Notes: a model not told the origin generated them from the letters alone. A stretch of 64,000 bases of DNA from Siminovitchia fordii DSM 16014 = CIP 108821 (GCF_000374565.1 NZ_KB894689.1:62001-126000); one strand, 5' to 3'. Shown: positions 1 to 9,456, counted from the stretch's first letter. Made by a program: numbers and translations.

Positions 1-116
1 AGACTAGTTAAAAAAGCATTAGTAATCTGTCCCTATTTTGAGTTAAGGAGGGGTTAACTGTTTCTTTCGTGGGTGATCTGTAGGATGAGAAGGGGTGTCA
101 CCATTAAGTAATTAAC

Positions 117-213
117 AGGCGCCGTCGGCGCAAGGACCAAGTCAAATTGCTGAGGCCTCCTTGCAATTCGACTTGTTCTTGTTGCTTAAGGCTTTACGCC
201 GTGCGCCTTTTTT
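117..213. repeat. Large imperfect inverted repeat ending in a T-run
   Basis: Outer arms AGGCGC (117-122) and GCGCCT (203-208) pair. The next arms are CGGCG (126-130) and CGCCG (197-201). An inner 13-base stem with one mismatch pairs 138-150 with 163-175. Six T follow the right arm on the plus strand, so it could terminate plus-strand transcription entering from the left. It could also be an intergenic repeat element. Nothing else recognisable lies in bases 1-220. Confidence 0.6.
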
Positions 214-220
214 CTTATTT

Positions 221-1363
221 TCAAGGAATCGGATGCGGCGTCTCAGCTGTAGTAATTCTCTCTTTTTCTATCGTGAGCTGTTCCAATTTCTTCCGATTAA
301 CCTCAAAGCCGATTCCAGGACCTGACTGAACTTGAATGATTCCTAGATCCATTGTTACTTCAGGCTCGATGATATCTTCGTCCCAATAGTGGGAAGATGG
401 TGCCGTATCTCCAGGAATCGTGAAATTGGAAAGGGATGTCAGGGCAATGTTATGAGCGCGCCCGATTCCGGTTTCAAGCATTCCGCCGCACCAGACTGGA
501 ACTCCATTATCCCTGCAAAGGTTGTGAATTCGGATAGCTTCTCCAAGTCCCCCGACCCGGCCGATTTTTATATTGATAATTCTGCAGCTGCCTAATTGCA
601 AGGCTTTACGTGCATCCTCCAGGCTGTGGATGCTTTCATCCAAACAGATCGGCGTCTGTATTTCCCTTTGCAAAGTGGCATGGTCAATAATGTCGTCATG
701 AGCAAGCGGCTGTTCGATCATCATGAGGTTGTATTGATCAAGCTTCTTCAAATGCTCAATGTCATTCAATGTATACGCTGAGTTGGCGTCTGCCATTAAT
801 GGGGCGTCAGGAAATGCTTTGCGTACGGCCTCAATATAGTCCAGGTCAGCGCCGGGAGCAATCTTCACTTTGATTTTTCGGAATCCTTCCTTCACATATT
901 CGCCGACTTTCTCGACAAGCTTTTCCGGAGATTCTTGGATACCGATACTTTTCCCTACTTCTATCTCCGTTTTCATACCGCCGATCAATTCGGAAAGCGG
1001 CAAGTTATTCTTCTTTGCAAATACATCCCAAATTGCAGTTTCAATCGCTGATTTTGCAATCTGATTTCTTCGGACAAATGTGAGCATGTCATGGACATCC
1101 AGCGGATGATTAAAGGTTTTGTGGATGATTCTTGGAATAAGAAAATCCTTTAACATATAAACCGCTGTATGTGTAGTTTCCTCGTTATAATAAGGCTCGT
1201 CGCTTGTTGTCGTTTCTCCCCATCCGGAGATGCCTGACTCATCAATAGCCTCTACTAAGCAGACATGCTTTTCCTGAAACGTGCCAAAACTCGTTGTAAA
1301 AGGTGCAATTAGCCTCATCTTTACAGTGTGGAGGACAACTTCTTTAATTTTAACTGGTTTCAA
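221..1363 (-). CDS. N-succinylamino acid racemase / o-succinylbenzoate synthase family protein (copy 1)
   Basis: This is an enolase-superfamily enzyme of the muconate-lactonizing subgroup, 380 residues, the normal length. The barrel residues are visible: the K-V-K pair at 165-167, metal ligands Asp192 (in ADANSAY), Glu217 (in MIEQPL) and Asp242 (in CLDES), and Lys266 (in INIKIGRVGG) as the second acid/base. Family members either make o-succinylbenzoate in menaquinone synthesis or racemise N-acylamino acids. No men genes are nearby, and an M20 deacylase lies immediately upstream in the same operon, which favours N-succinylamino acid racemisation. That pairing is known from Geobacillus. A second, clearly paralogous copy lies at 30877-32004. 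OSBS activity cannot be excluded from sequence alone. Confidence 0.85.
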   Translation of the reverse strand: MKPVKIKEVVLHTVKMRLIAPFTTSFGTFQEKHVCLVEAIDESGISGWGETTTSDEPYYNEETTHTAVYMLKDFLIPRIIHKTFNHPLDVHDMLTFVRRNQIAKSAIETAIWDVFAKKNNLPLSELIGGMKTEIEVGKSIGIQESPEKLVEKVGEYVKEGFRKIKVKIAPGADLDYIEAVRKAFPDAPLMADANSAYTLNDIEHLKKLDQYNLMMIEQPLAHDDIIDHATLQREIQTPICLDESIHSLEDARKALQLGSCRIINIKIGRVGGLGEAIRIHNLCRDNGVPVWCGGMLETGIGRAHNIALTSLSNFTIPGDTAPSSHYWDEDIIEPEVTMDLGIIQVQSGPGIGFEVNRKKLEQLTIEKERITTAETPHPIP

Positions 1364-1365
1364 TG

Positions 1366-2502
1366 CTAGTTCTCTCCTTTTTTTGCCAACACTTGTACGA
1401 TCTCTGCAATAATGTCAATTCCATTGAACAGAGCTTCGCGGTTGAAAGTCATGTGCGGATGGTGCAGTCCTGGCTTCAAATCGCATCCGAGTCCGATCAT
1501 CGTTGCTTTCAGTTCCGGCTTTTTAATGGTGTAAAAATGGAAATCATCTCCACCAGGTGTCATGAGTGGTTCCATTGTTTTTTCAGTGCCCAAAATATTG
1601 GAAATGGCCTGTCTGGTAATTTCCTTTGCTTCTGAGGCCACTTCGGCCGCTGGAATTCCATAGTCGTCCGTGATTTTTATTTTAGATTGAAAAAGCTGTT
1701 CAGTTGCTTCTAAAGTCTCATATACTTTTTCTTTCAGCATCTTCATGTGCTGATTTGTTTGTGCCCTCAAATCAAATGCCAATGATGCTTGCCCCGGGAT
1801 AATATTGGTGCTTTTTCCACCAGCATGGAACTTTGTGACTTTTACTGAGTGTGGAACGGTCGGATCCAAGTGGATGGCGTTAATGGCATTCACAATATGC
1901 GCTCCAACTTCAATTGCATTGCTTGTTAGATGTGGTCTGGCTCCATGGGCGTCATCCCCGATGATGTCACATTCGATTGAACTGGCTGCTCCATGAATAA
2001 TCGCCGGAGTCGCATATCCGTCCGGTGCCTCCTGGACAGGTCGCAAATGGATACCGAATAAGTAATCAACGTCATCAACTGCACCTTTTTCAACCATCTT
2101 CAATGCACCGTCCCCAACCTCTTCAGCCGGCTGAAAAATGAAGCGGACTGTCAACCGATCTTTGATGGAAGGGTCTTTCGCAAGCTTCCACAGTGCACCG
2201 AGCACCATTGTCATGTGAGCGTCGTGGCCGCATGAATGATTAGCTTGGAACTTTCCGTCAACCTCCTGCCACAAGGCGTCCATATCAGCGCGGATGGCTA
2301 CAACCGGATTTCCGTTTTCAGGATCGCCAAAATCAGCAATTGCCCCCGTGCAATCATTGAATGTACGGACTTTGCAGCCTGCTTTTTCTAGCTGTTCCTT
2401 AATAAACTGATTAGTGTTTACTTCCTCCCAACTAAGCTCGGGATGAGCGTGAAGATAATTAAACGTCTCATAAACTTGTTGCCTAAATTGTTCGTCATGC
2501 AT
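1366..2502 (-). CDS. M20 family N-acyl-amino acid amidohydrolase
   Basis: This is a zinc-dependent deacylase of 378 residues. Metal-binding and catalytic signatures are present: RADMDAL near 71-77, CGHDAH at 91-96, the PAEE pair at 125-128, a His near 152, and the late HHPHMTF motif. The family removes acyl groups from N-acyl amino acids or small peptides. The gene is 2 bases upstream of the racemase on the same strand, so the two are co-transcribed. Together they would racemise an N-succinyl (or N-acyl) amino acid and release the L-amino acid. The start has a GGAAAGGAAAT ribosome-binding region. A terminator-bearing leader precedes it (2560-2722), suggesting attenuation control. Exact acyl specificity is unknown. 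Confidence 0.82.
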   Translation of the reverse strand: MHDEQFRQQVYETFNYLHAHPELSWEEVNTNQFIKEQLEKAGCKVRTFNDCTGAIADFGDPENGNPVVAIRADMDALWQEVDGKFQANHSCGHDAHMTMVLGALWKLAKDPSIKDRLTVRFIFQPAEEVGDGALKMVEKGAVDDVDYLFGIHLRPVQEAPDGYATPAIIHGAASSIECDIIGDDAHGARPHLTSNAIEVGAHIVNAINAIHLDPTVPHSVKVTKFHAGGKSTNIIPGQASLAFDLRAQTNQHMKMLKEKVYETLEATEQLFQSKIKITDDYGIPAAEVASEAKEITRQAISNILGTEKTMEPLMTPGGDDFHFYTIKKPELKATMIGLGCDLKPGLHHPHMTFNREALFNGIDIIAEIVQVLAKKGEN

Positions 2503-2559
2503 ACCTGGTAATTTCCTTTCCCGATAAACGTATTAGTGTGAGAACAGTCCAAAATCGCC

Positions 2560-2722
2560 TTTTAAAAAAACGCACAAATATAATTTGTGCTACAGTATAT
2601 GAAATACGGGCATGTAAGTGGCCCTTGATTCAATACCACTTGGTGAAAAGGCGAGTTCTCATCACCCCTTCAAAAGCAGTTAGCCGTGTTTCACGAAAAA
2701 ATGTGTCAAATTGAATAGTCTA
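2560..2722 (-). promoter_or_regulatory. Structured 5' leader with attenuator-like terminator, class unknown
   Basis: On the minus strand, the leader between the predicted start near 2722 and the deacylase gene folds into consecutive hairpins: GGTGA/TCACC (2642-2646 with 2662-2666), AAGTGG/CCACTT (2616-2621 with 2636-2641), then a perfect 8-bp terminator stem. The layout is like a riboswitch or attenuator. I could not match it to S-box, T-box, lysine, TPP, cobalamin, purine or glycine aptamers. Confidence 0.5.
2564..2590 (-). terminator. Intrinsic terminator inside the leader of the deacylase-racemase operon
   Basis: On the minus strand GCACAAAT (2583-2590) pairs perfectly with ATTTGTGC (2572-2579) across a 3-base loop, followed by a run of seven T (2564-2570). 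It lies about 60 bases before the start codon, upstream of the operon and not behind a gene, hence probably regulatory. Confidence 0.75.
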
Positions 2723-2728
2723 TTATAA

Positions 2729-2757
2729 ATTATAGGCTCTTAGAAAAGGGGAATCAA
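2729..2757 (-). promoter_or_regulatory. Predicted sigma-A promoter of the deacylase-racemase operon
   Basis: On the minus strand TTGATT (2752-2757) and a perfect TATAAT (2729-2734) are separated by 17 bases. Transcription would begin near 2722 and leave a leader of about 220 bases. Confidence 0.55.
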
Positions 2758-2816
2758 CTGGTTGTAATTTTATAGATGGCAGGAGTATGATTGTGGGGCA
2801 ATAAAGAAAACGGGTT

Positions 2817-2975
2817 TTAAGAAGGCCGTTGATGGTAACTTTTATTGAGTGCATGGGCAAGCACCATAACATCTTCCATGATATCCGCCTTTTTATTCCA
2901 TGGAGAGCGTTCATAGTCATCGAGTAAACGACGCATCTCTCTTAAGAATAGTAGTTTTTCATCTTTAATGGACAT
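2817..2975 (-). CDS. Small protein of unknown function (52 residues)
   Basis: The start at 2975 is set by GGGAGG six bases upstream. The product begins MSIKDEKLLFLREMRR and is charged, mostly helical in appearance, with no membrane segment or signal peptide. A longer reading from 3029 has no ribosome-binding site and an implausible N-terminus. I do not recognise the family. It stands alone between the divergent yknX-like operon and the deacylase operon. Confidence rests on the strong ribosome-binding site and protein-like composition. Confidence 0.6.
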   Translation of the reverse strand: MSIKDEKLLFLREMRRLLDDYERSPWNKKADIMEDVMVLAHALNKSYHQRPS

Positions 2976-3029
2976 AAGGTGCCTCCCAATTAACGAGTTT
3001 ATGGAAAATAGAAAAGCACAAGGTAGCAA

Positions 3030-3361
3030 TGAACAGTTGGTTTAGTGCAGATTCACCTTATCATGTCTTTCCTTAAATATATATTCTTTTTTTAACCCAT
3101 ATTTCAGTTTTTAAACATTTTGTAATATTATTGTTATATGTTCTTAATATTTCTTTTTGTAGTATTTTCATTTTCTTGCATCGTCTAATAGAATGGAGGG
3201 GTTTTATAGGATAAATAGATAGATTCCGAAAACTTGAATCTTTATGTTGTGTATGATCGTTATTATTGTTGTCGTTTTTTGCGTAATTCCTTGTGCAAAT
3301 GTAAACATATAGAAATGTAGTTGCAAAGGGATGACGCCATCATTTACTAGGGGGAAATATT
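3030..3361. other. AT-rich intergenic region between divergent genes
   Basis: About 330 bases hold the divergent promoters of the 52-residue protein gene and the exporter operon. I could not assign a convincing -35/-10 pair or a sigma-W motif, although the B. subtilis yknWXYZ operon is sigma-W dependent. No gene is visible here, including no homologue of yknW. Confidence 0.5.
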
Positions 3362-4570
3362 GTGAAAAAGAAAGGCTGGATTTGGGCCGCATCTATTGTT
3401 GGGATATTGGTATTGGCGGCTGTGGTCACATTTGTAATCAGGACTCAAGCTGGAAAAATGGCAGTAGCCGATGTTGAAGAGCCTGTGACTGTTCAGAAAG
3501 TGTCTGAAGAGGAACTGAGCGAAACTATTTTGGTAACCGGAAAGATTGTTCCGGAGGATGAGCAAAAAGTATTTTTGGATGCGGAAAAAGGAGAGGTAAC
3601 GGAGTTCAAAGTAAAGGAAAACCAAAAGGTGAAGGCCGGAGACCCTCTGTTTGTCTATGATTCTTCCAAATTGCAATCAGAGTATAATAAAGCTGTCAGA
3701 GAAAGGGATTTGGTGAACAAACGCTCCCAAACGGAAATTAACCAGATAGCTGAATTGAACAAGCGGATTGCGAATGCGAAAAAAAATCCGGCTCCATCTG
3801 GGGATGGTGAGGATGACGAAGCTGCAACAGAAGATGCGAATTCTTTGACGAGCGAAAAGCTTGAAATGGAAACCCAGCATGAAAGTACAAAATCAGAAAT
3901 TGAATCCGCTCAGGAGCAGATCAACGATTTGACTGAACAGATCAAAGAGATGACAGTCACGAGCAAGATTGATGGAATTGTTGTGAAAGTGGACCGAAAT
4001 GCTGTGAGTACTGAGGGAGCGGAAACAAACCCTGCTGTACATATCATTTCAAGCCAGCCATTCAAGGTTATCGGTACAATGAGTGAGTTTGACGCGGTAA
4101 AAATCAAGGAAAAGCAGAAAGTCATCATACGTCCAAAAGTTTATAAGGATAAAGAATGGAAAGGTGCCATCGAATCTGTTTCCCAATTTCCGAATGAGGA
4201 AGGCGGAGATGAGGAATTTGTTGACGGCGGTGGAGGAGGTGGCGTCACTATGTATCCATTCAAGGTCGCCATCACGGATGATACGTCTGAACTTCGCCAA
4301 GGTTTCCATGTTTCATTGGAAATTAAAATAGACGGAGATGGCAAAAAGATAGCCATCCCTCATGCCGCCATTTTAGAGGAAGGCGATAGCAATACGGTTT
4401 TTGTACTGAAAGATGGAAAATTGGAAATGCGCGAAATTGAGACCGGGACATCCAATGACGAATTTATCGAAGTCAAAAATGGATTGGAAAAAGACGAGCT
4501 TGTCGTTATCGCTCCTCATGAAGACATGCATGATGGAATGGAAGTGACCACCTTTGATGAAATTGAGTGA
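3362..4570 (+). CDS. yknX: HlyD/MacA-like membrane fusion (adaptor) protein
   Basis: This is the adaptor subunit of a tripartite-like ABC exporter, 402 residues, the usual length. It has one N-terminal membrane anchor (about 7-26), a lipoyl-like half, a coiled-coil hairpin (about 110-190), a second lipoyl half and beta-barrel domains. A glycine-rich stretch (about 291-297) and an acidic patch interrupt the barrel. The start is GTG with an AGGGGG ribosome-binding site. It heads a three-gene operon whose order (adaptor, ATPase, permease) matches B. subtilis yknXYZ, which protects against the SDP toxin. The accessory gene yknW is absent here. The substrate could be a peptide or another amphiphile. 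Confidence 0.8.
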   Translation: MKKKGWIWAASIVGILVLAAVVTFVIRTQAGKMAVADVEEPVTVQKVSEEELSETILVTGKIVPEDEQKVFLDAEKGEVTEFKVKENQKVKAGDPLFVYDSSKLQSEYNKAVRERDLVNKRSQTEINQIAELNKRIANAKKNPAPSGDGEDDEAATEDANSLTSEKLEMETQHESTKSEIESAQEQINDLTEQIKEMTVTSKIDGIVVKVDRNAVSTEGAETNPAVHIISSQPFKVIGTMSEFDAVKIKEKQKVIIRPKVYKDKEWKGAIESVSQFPNEEGGDEEFVDGGGGGGVTMYPFKVAITDDTSELRQGFHVSLEIKIDGDGKKIAIPHAAILEEGDSNTVFVLKDGKLEMREIETGTSNDEFIEVKNGLEKDELVVIAPHEDMHDGMEVTTFDEIE

Positions 4571-5234
4571 GATTACGAAAGTTTATGGAAACGGGTCACT
4601 CCAGGTTCCGGTGTTGCATGGAATTGATTTAAACGTTGAAGATGGTGAATTTATCGCGATTATGGGTCCTTCGGGATCCGGAAAATCAACACTGATGAAT
4701 ATTATCGGTTTTTTGGATTACCCCACAGCAGGTACATTTGAGCTGAATGGAGAAAATATTAGCTCTGCGAAAGAGAAGCAACTGGCAAATCTGCGAAATA
4801 AGCATATCGGGTTTGTATTCCAGCAATTCTTTTTGTTGCCTAGACTGAATGCGGCGAAAAATGTGGAAGCCCCGTTAATATATGCAGGTGTTCCAAAACG
4901 GGAAAGGACTGAAAGGGCCAAGCAAATGCTGGAAAAGGTTGGATTAGGGGACCGCGTGAAACATTTGCCCAACCAGCTTTCGGGAGGACAGAAGCAAAGG
5001 GTGGCCATTGCGCGCGCCCTTGTGAACAACCCAACCCTGATTTTAGCTGATGAGCCAACGGGTGCACTTGATTCAAAAACGAGTGCACAGATCATGGAGT
5101 TGCTTGTTCAGTTGAATAAGGAAGGTAAAACTGTCATCATTGTTACCCACGAAGAGGAAATCGCAGCATACACAGATAGAATCATAACCTTAAAGGATGG
5201 AAAAATCATTGATGACCGGAGGACAAGGCCATGA
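4557..5234 (+). CDS. yknY: MacB/LolD-type ABC transporter ATP-binding protein
   Basis: This is a 225-residue ATPase of the lipoprotein/antimicrobial-peptide exporter group. It shows Walker A (GPSGSGKS, 37-44), Q-loop ([10 protein letters not shown]), signature LSGGQ, Walker B (LILADEPTG) and a switch His (VTHEEE). The start at ATG 4557 lies inside the end of the adaptor gene, so translation is coupled. A TTG one codon earlier is possible. The last bases overlap the permease gene. It powers the YknZ-like permease. Confidence 0.85.
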   Translation: MKLSEITKVYGNGSLQVPVLHGIDLNVEDGEFIAIMGPSGSGKSTLMNIIGFLDYPTAGTFELNGENISSAKEKQLANLRNKHIGFVFQQFFLLPRLNAAKNVEAPLIYAGVPKRERTERAKQMLEKVGLGDRVKHLPNQLSGGQKQRVAIARALVNNPTLILADEPTGALDSKTSAQIMELLVQLNKEGKTVIIVTHEEEIAAYTDRIITLKDGKIIDDRRTRP

Positions 5235-6436
5235 ATTTGTGGGAGAGCTTCAAAGTAGCCCTGTCGTCCATTTGGAATCATAAAGTCCGGTCCATTTTGA
5301 CAATGCTTGGAATTATTATTGGAGTGGCAGCGGTCATAGTCATTGTAGCAATTGGACAGGGTGCGAAAAAGCAAATGACGGATGAGTTGTTCAGTACTGA
5401 TAAAAATGTGGTCGAGCTTTATTACGAACAGACACAAACGGAAGACGAGATGGAGACATTCTGGGAAGAGCCTGAATTGACCTCAATGGATTTGGAGTTT
5501 TTGGGCGAAGTACCGGGAGTGAAATCTGTACTAGCTACCAATCAAGGATTCGGTACAGCCATGATCAACGACAAACAGGCTGAAATGGACATCACTGGTG
5601 TGGACGGAGAATTTTTTACTGCCCGAAATATCCAGACAGTGGAAGGCCGTCCGTTGAATGACAAGGATAATGATGGTTTAAACCGGGTCGTAATGATTGA
5701 TATGGTTGCCAGGGACAAGTTTTTCAAAGACACGGATGACGTTATCGGGGAAATTATGGATTTAAACGGAAATCCCTATAAAATTGTGGGGGTTTATGAA
5801 TCTCCGATACCCGAGCAATTCCGCTGGTCTGAAAACGGGGAAATGGTCATGCCAAGATCAGTTATCTCTATGATGTTCGGCAACAGGGAAATTGAAAGTT
5901 TGGCCGTTATTGCAGATGATCCGGAACGGATTTCCGAGATCGGGATGGAGGCAGCAAACGCCCTGACAGAGCAAAAGAAGCTTGAAGACGGAGCGTATAC
6001 CACTCATGATTTTTCTGAATATGAACAGGAAGTCGAAACAGTCATTACGATGATGACGCTATTCATTGGCAGTATTGCTGCCATTTCCCTATTGGTCGGC
6101 GGAATCGGGGTCATGAACATCATGCTCGTATCTGTCACGGAGAGAACAAGGGAAATTGGTCTCCGAAAGGCTCTTGGAGCCACCAGAGGAAAAATACTGC
6201 TTCAATTTCTTATTGAATCAGTCACACTGACCTCATTGGGCGGATTGATTGGAATCGGTCTGGCAGCATTAGGAGCGATGCTCATCACGATATTTGCGCC
6301 GATCACCGCTCCAATCAGCCCTGTGGTTGTGTTGATTGGAGTTGGTTTCTCAGCATTTATCGGGATCATCTTTGGAATTCTTCCGGCAAATAAGGCGTCC
6401 AAGCTCAGCCCGATTGATGCGTTAAGATATGAGTAG
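5231..6436 (+). CDS. yknZ: MacB-like ABC transporter permease
   Basis: This 401-residue permease has the MacB fold: one N-terminal transmembrane helix (about 20-42), a large extracytoplasmic domain (about 45-270), then three helices (about 275-300, 325-350, 360-390). The conserved cytoplasmic motif TERTREIGLRKALGA couples it to the ATPase. The start overlaps the ATPase stop by four bases (ATGA). A perfect terminator hairpin follows. The three proteins probably form one exporter. Confidence 0.85.
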   Translation: MNLWESFKVALSSIWNHKVRSILTMLGIIIGVAAVIVIVAIGQGAKKQMTDELFSTDKNVVELYYEQTQTEDEMETFWEEPELTSMDLEFLGEVPGVKSVLATNQGFGTAMINDKQAEMDITGVDGEFFTARNIQTVEGRPLNDKDNDGLNRVVMIDMVARDKFFKDTDDVIGEIMDLNGNPYKIVGVYESPIPEQFRWSENGEMVMPRSVISMMFGNREIESLAVIADDPERISEIGMEAANALTEQKKLEDGAYTTHDFSEYEQEVETVITMMTLFIGSIAAISLLVGGIGVMNIMLVSVTERTREIGLRKALGATRGKILLQFLIESVTLTSLGGLIGIGLAALGAMLITIFAPITAPISPVVVLIGVGFSAFIGIIFGILPANKASKLSPIDALRYE

Positions 6437-6466
6437 AGTAGTCCGTATTTCCGGTATAAATAAAGG

Positions 6467-6500
6467 TAGAGCCTCCGCTTTGGTCGGAGGCTCTATCTTT
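6467..6500. terminator. Bidirectional intrinsic terminator
   Basis: TAGAGCCTCCG (6467-6477) pairs perfectly with 6485-6495 around a 7-base loop. It lies between the converging yknZ-like gene and the C45 hydrolase gene and overlaps the latter's stop. Confidence 0.8.
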
Positions 6501-7551
6501 TATACCAATCTGCGTGTTTATCCATATGTACGAATGCAATATCTGTGTCCACTTCACCTGTAACTCGTTTTGTCGCAAAATCCTCACCTTCCAGCCACTT
6601 ACCAAAATCAAATTCCATCGGTTCCTGATTCCCACCTAGCGCCATCCATGTTTTCATTTGTAGTGGAAAATAAGCGGATGTATGAATCGTTCCAGCCCAG
6701 CTGCTGTATAAATTTGAAAAGACGCCCTTGTCCGTATCGTTGAGCAGCCGGTAAGCTGTATAAGCATCAGCGGAGAGGCTCTTTTGAATCGCTTCCAGCC
6801 TTCGCTCTGAATCTGTAAGATGATGCCGATTTTCATGCTTTAGTATTTCAAAATGATTCGTACAGGCATTGGATTGTCTTACAGTGACCTCTCTTGGTGT
6901 TGCTTCAACGATGTGCGTCTCGGCGCTTCGGTCATGCACAATATAGCTGAACGAATGTCTATGTGGAATGTCTCTTAATAAAGCAACTGCTTCTTGCACA
7001 TTTGCGCAAGTCTCTAATACAAGCCTTCCGATCATTCCACAAATAAATCCATCTTTGGGGTTTTTCCTGTTCATAAAGTTGTAGCCCATGGCAAGCCCCT
7101 TCTCGTTTAAGCCATCTGAGCGTCCGGTAATTCTTTGACTTGGCCCTGCCGTCGCATATCCCTCTTTGTCCGGCTGAAAGAAAACATATCGTCCTTCATA
7201 CGTCTTTGGGTGATAGTCATAATTACGCACCATAAATCCGTCACCTGTTACAATTGAACATCCTGAACGCGGAATTTCCAGCCGGTACCCGCCAAACTCA
7301 GTCAAGGCTCTTTCTAGAGGCCATTCCAGCGCCTCTTGCAGACCAAGAATCTCCTCCCAAATCCCCGGTGCAATCGGGAAAATCGCGTTTTTCACCTCTG
7401 CTGCGTCGATCGTGAATCTCGGCCTGCGAACCTTCCACTGGTTCTCCCGGTTATTGATAATAAGAGAGTTCTTTAAAATCTGCCCCTGCATAAAGCCAAA
7501 ATCAAAATGGCTGCCACGAAATTGGATAATATCGCTGTAAATTTTTTTCAT
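6493..7551 (-). CDS. C45 family autoproteolytic acyltransferase/hydrolase
   Basis: This is an Ntn-type hydrolase of the acyl-CoA:6-aminopenicillanate acyltransferase family, 352 residues. The family is made as a precursor that cuts itself before a Cys; the likely nucleophile is Cys98 in RSGCS, with the downstream VRNYDYHP motif typical of the group. Known members cleave or form linear amide bonds (penicillin acyltransferase, choloylglycine-type substrates). The start at 7551 has GAGG five bases away; an upstream in-frame ATG at 7617 lacks one. It is a single gene converging on the exporter operon. The substrate is unknown. Confidence 0.75.
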   Translation of the reverse strand: MKKIYSDIIQFRGSHFDFGFMQGQILKNSLIINNRENQWKVRRPRFTIDAAEVKNAIFPIAPGIWEEILGLQEALEWPLERALTEFGGYRLEIPRSGCSIVTGDGFMVRNYDYHPKTYEGRYVFFQPDKEGYATAGPSQRITGRSDGLNEKGLAMGYNFMNRKNPKDGFICGMIGRLVLETCANVQEAVALLRDIPHRHSFSYIVHDRSAETHIVEATPREVTVRQSNACTNHFEILKHENRHHLTDSERRLEAIQKSLSADAYTAYRLLNDTDKGVFSNLYSSWAGTIHTSAYFPLQMKTWMALGGNQEPMEFDFGKWLEGEDFATKRVTGEVDTDIAFVHMDKHADWYKR

Positions 7552-7796
7552 CGTGTCCTCACTTTCCTGGACTTGTTTATTATGGCTAATTTTATGGGAA
7601 AAGGGAGGGAAAAACAACTTGTAATTTTATCGAAAAAGAATACCAATTGTGGATGTACTTGAAATAGTCTTTCAAGTGATGTGATCAGGGAAATCCTACT
7701 ATAAATGGATTAACTTTAAAATACTGGGAACATTAAAATCAAGCTTAACAGCTTTATGTTTGAGGGATTACATAATTCTAGGAGGGTTGTCAAAAC

Positions 7797-9401
7797 ATGA
7801 CAGACAAGAACAGAGAAACAATGAACAAAAAATCAGATCAAGAAGATGATATGACCCTTACAAACAGGCAGGGGCACCCTGTCACTAACAATCAAAATAT
7901 TAGAACTGTTGGCAACAGAGGTCCTGCTACCTTGGAGAACTATGATTTCATTGAAAAAATAAGCCATTTTGACCGGGAACGAATTCCGGAGCGGGTTGTT
8001 CACGCCAGAGGAGCAGGGGCACATGGTTATTTTGAGGCTTATGGAAGAGCGGGAGATGAGCCGGTTTCCAAATATACAAGAGCAAAGCTATTTCAAGAGA
8101 AAGGAAAACGAACTCCAGTTTTTGTTCGTTTTTCAACAGTGATACATGGCGGACATTCCCCGGAAACGCTTCGGGATCCCCGCGGTTTTGCTGTTAAGTT
8201 TTATACCGAGGATGGAAACTGGGATTTGGTCGGAAATAACTTAAAGATCTTTTTTATTCGGGATGCCATCAAGTTTCCGGATATGATCCATGCTTTTAAG
8301 CCGGATCCAGTGACCAATATACAGGATAGTGAACGCTTTTTCGATTTTTGTGCGAATTCTCCCGAGTCATTTCACATGGTAACTTTGGTATATTCCCCAT
8401 GGGGAATACCAGCCAACTACCGGCAAATGCAAGGTTCAGGGGTCAATACCTATAAATGGGTAAATAGTGATGGTGAAGCCGTTCTCGTCAAATATCACTG
8501 GGAGCCGAAGCAGGGGATTAAAAACTTGACACAAAAAGAGGCAGAAGAAATACAGGCAAAAAACTTCAATCATGCCACACAGGATTTATATGATGCGATT
8601 GAACGTGGGGATTATCCGGAATGGGAACTCTTTGTACAGATCATGAGTGATGATGAGCATCCTGAACTCGACTTTGATCCGCTTGATGACACAAAGATCT
8701 GGCCGAAAGATCAGTTCCCTTGGCTGCCTGTTGGGAGAATGGTACTGAATAAGAATCCGGAGGACTATTTTAATGAAGTAGAGCAAGTGACATTCGGAAC
8801 AGGGGTACTAGTGGACGGGCTAGATTTCTCTGACGACAAAATGCTTCAGGGTCGGACCTTCTCTTATTCTGATACACAACGGTACAGAGTGGGACCCAAC
8901 TATTTGCAGCTGCCGATCAATGCGCCGAAGAAAAGGGTGGCTACAAATCAAGCCGGAGGCCAGATGCAATATAAAGTTGACCGGGCGTCCGGACAGAACC
9001 CGCATATTAATTATGAGCCGTCCATTCTGGGAGGCTTGAAAGAAGCGGAACAACCGGGAAAAGAATATACACCTAAAATTGAAGGAAATCTCGTGCGGGA
9101 ATCAATTGATCGCAATGACAACACAAAACAAGCAGGGGAAACATACCGGGCATTTGAGGATTGGGAAAAAGATGAGTTGATTACAAACTTGGTGAATGAT
9201 ATTTCCAAATGTGATCCGCGGATACAGGAAAAAATGATCGCTTTGGCCGAAGAGGCGGATGAAGAATATGGACGGCGTCTAAGAGAAGGAATAAAAAATG
9301 CAAGTAAAGAAGGTTCAAGTATGCATCCCCTTGGAAACAAAGGCGGGGAAGAAGCGCCTGAGATGGCTGAGGAAAAAGGCCGCGAAACTGATTCATACTA
9401 A
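7797..9401 (+). CDS. katX: Monofunctional haem catalase, KatX-like
   Basis: This catalase has 534 residues. The distal haem His69 lies in [12 protein letters not shown], the catalytic Asn147 in DLVGNN, and the proximal Tyr in [17 protein letters not shown]. It decomposes hydrogen peroxide in the cytoplasm or spore. The C-terminal half (for example [23 protein letters not shown]) and the length match the small-subunit clade that includes B. subtilis spore catalase KatX. That assignment is from memory of the family, so the paralogue name is tentative. A GGAGGG site precedes the ATG. I see no PerR-box palindrome upstream. A terminator follows directly. Confidence 0.85.
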   Translation: MTDKNRETMNKKSDQEDDMTLTNRQGHPVTNNQNIRTVGNRGPATLENYDFIEKISHFDRERIPERVVHARGAGAHGYFEAYGRAGDEPVSKYTRAKLFQEKGKRTPVFVRFSTVIHGGHSPETLRDPRGFAVKFYTEDGNWDLVGNNLKIFFIRDAIKFPDMIHAFKPDPVTNIQDSERFFDFCANSPESFHMVTLVYSPWGIPANYRQMQGSGVNTYKWVNSDGEAVLVKYHWEPKQGIKNLTQKEAEEIQAKNFNHATQDLYDAIERGDYPEWELFVQIMSDDEHPELDFDPLDDTKIWPKDQFPWLPVGRMVLNKNPEDYFNEVEQVTFGTGVLVDGLDFSDDKMLQGRTFSYSDTQRYRVGPNYLQLPINAPKKRVATNQAGGQMQYKVDRASGQNPHINYEPSILGGLKEAEQPGKEYTPKIEGNLVRESIDRNDNTKQAGETYRAFEDWEKDELITNLVNDISKCDPRIQEKMIALAEEADEEYGRRLREGIKNASKEGSSMHPLGNKGGEEAPEMAEEKGRETDSY

Positions 9402-9415
9402 GGTTTTTCCTGAAG

Positions 9416-9456
9416 AACGAGGACAGAAATTATATTTTCTGCCTCGTTTTTTTTTT
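9416..9456 (+). terminator. Terminator of the catalase gene
   Basis: AACGAGG (9416-9422) plus CAGAAA (9424-9429) pair with TTTCTG and CCTCGTT (9436-9448), followed by a run of T to 9456. Confidence 0.85.

Noticed and set aside
2560-2722. S-box, T-box or lysine riboswitch identity for the leader
   Set aside because: None of the diagnostic conserved boxes (GGNACCGCG, GAGGGACTGGC and so on) is present.
7617-7796. PerR box before the catalase gene
   Set aside because: No match to the TTATAATNATTATAA palindrome could be found.
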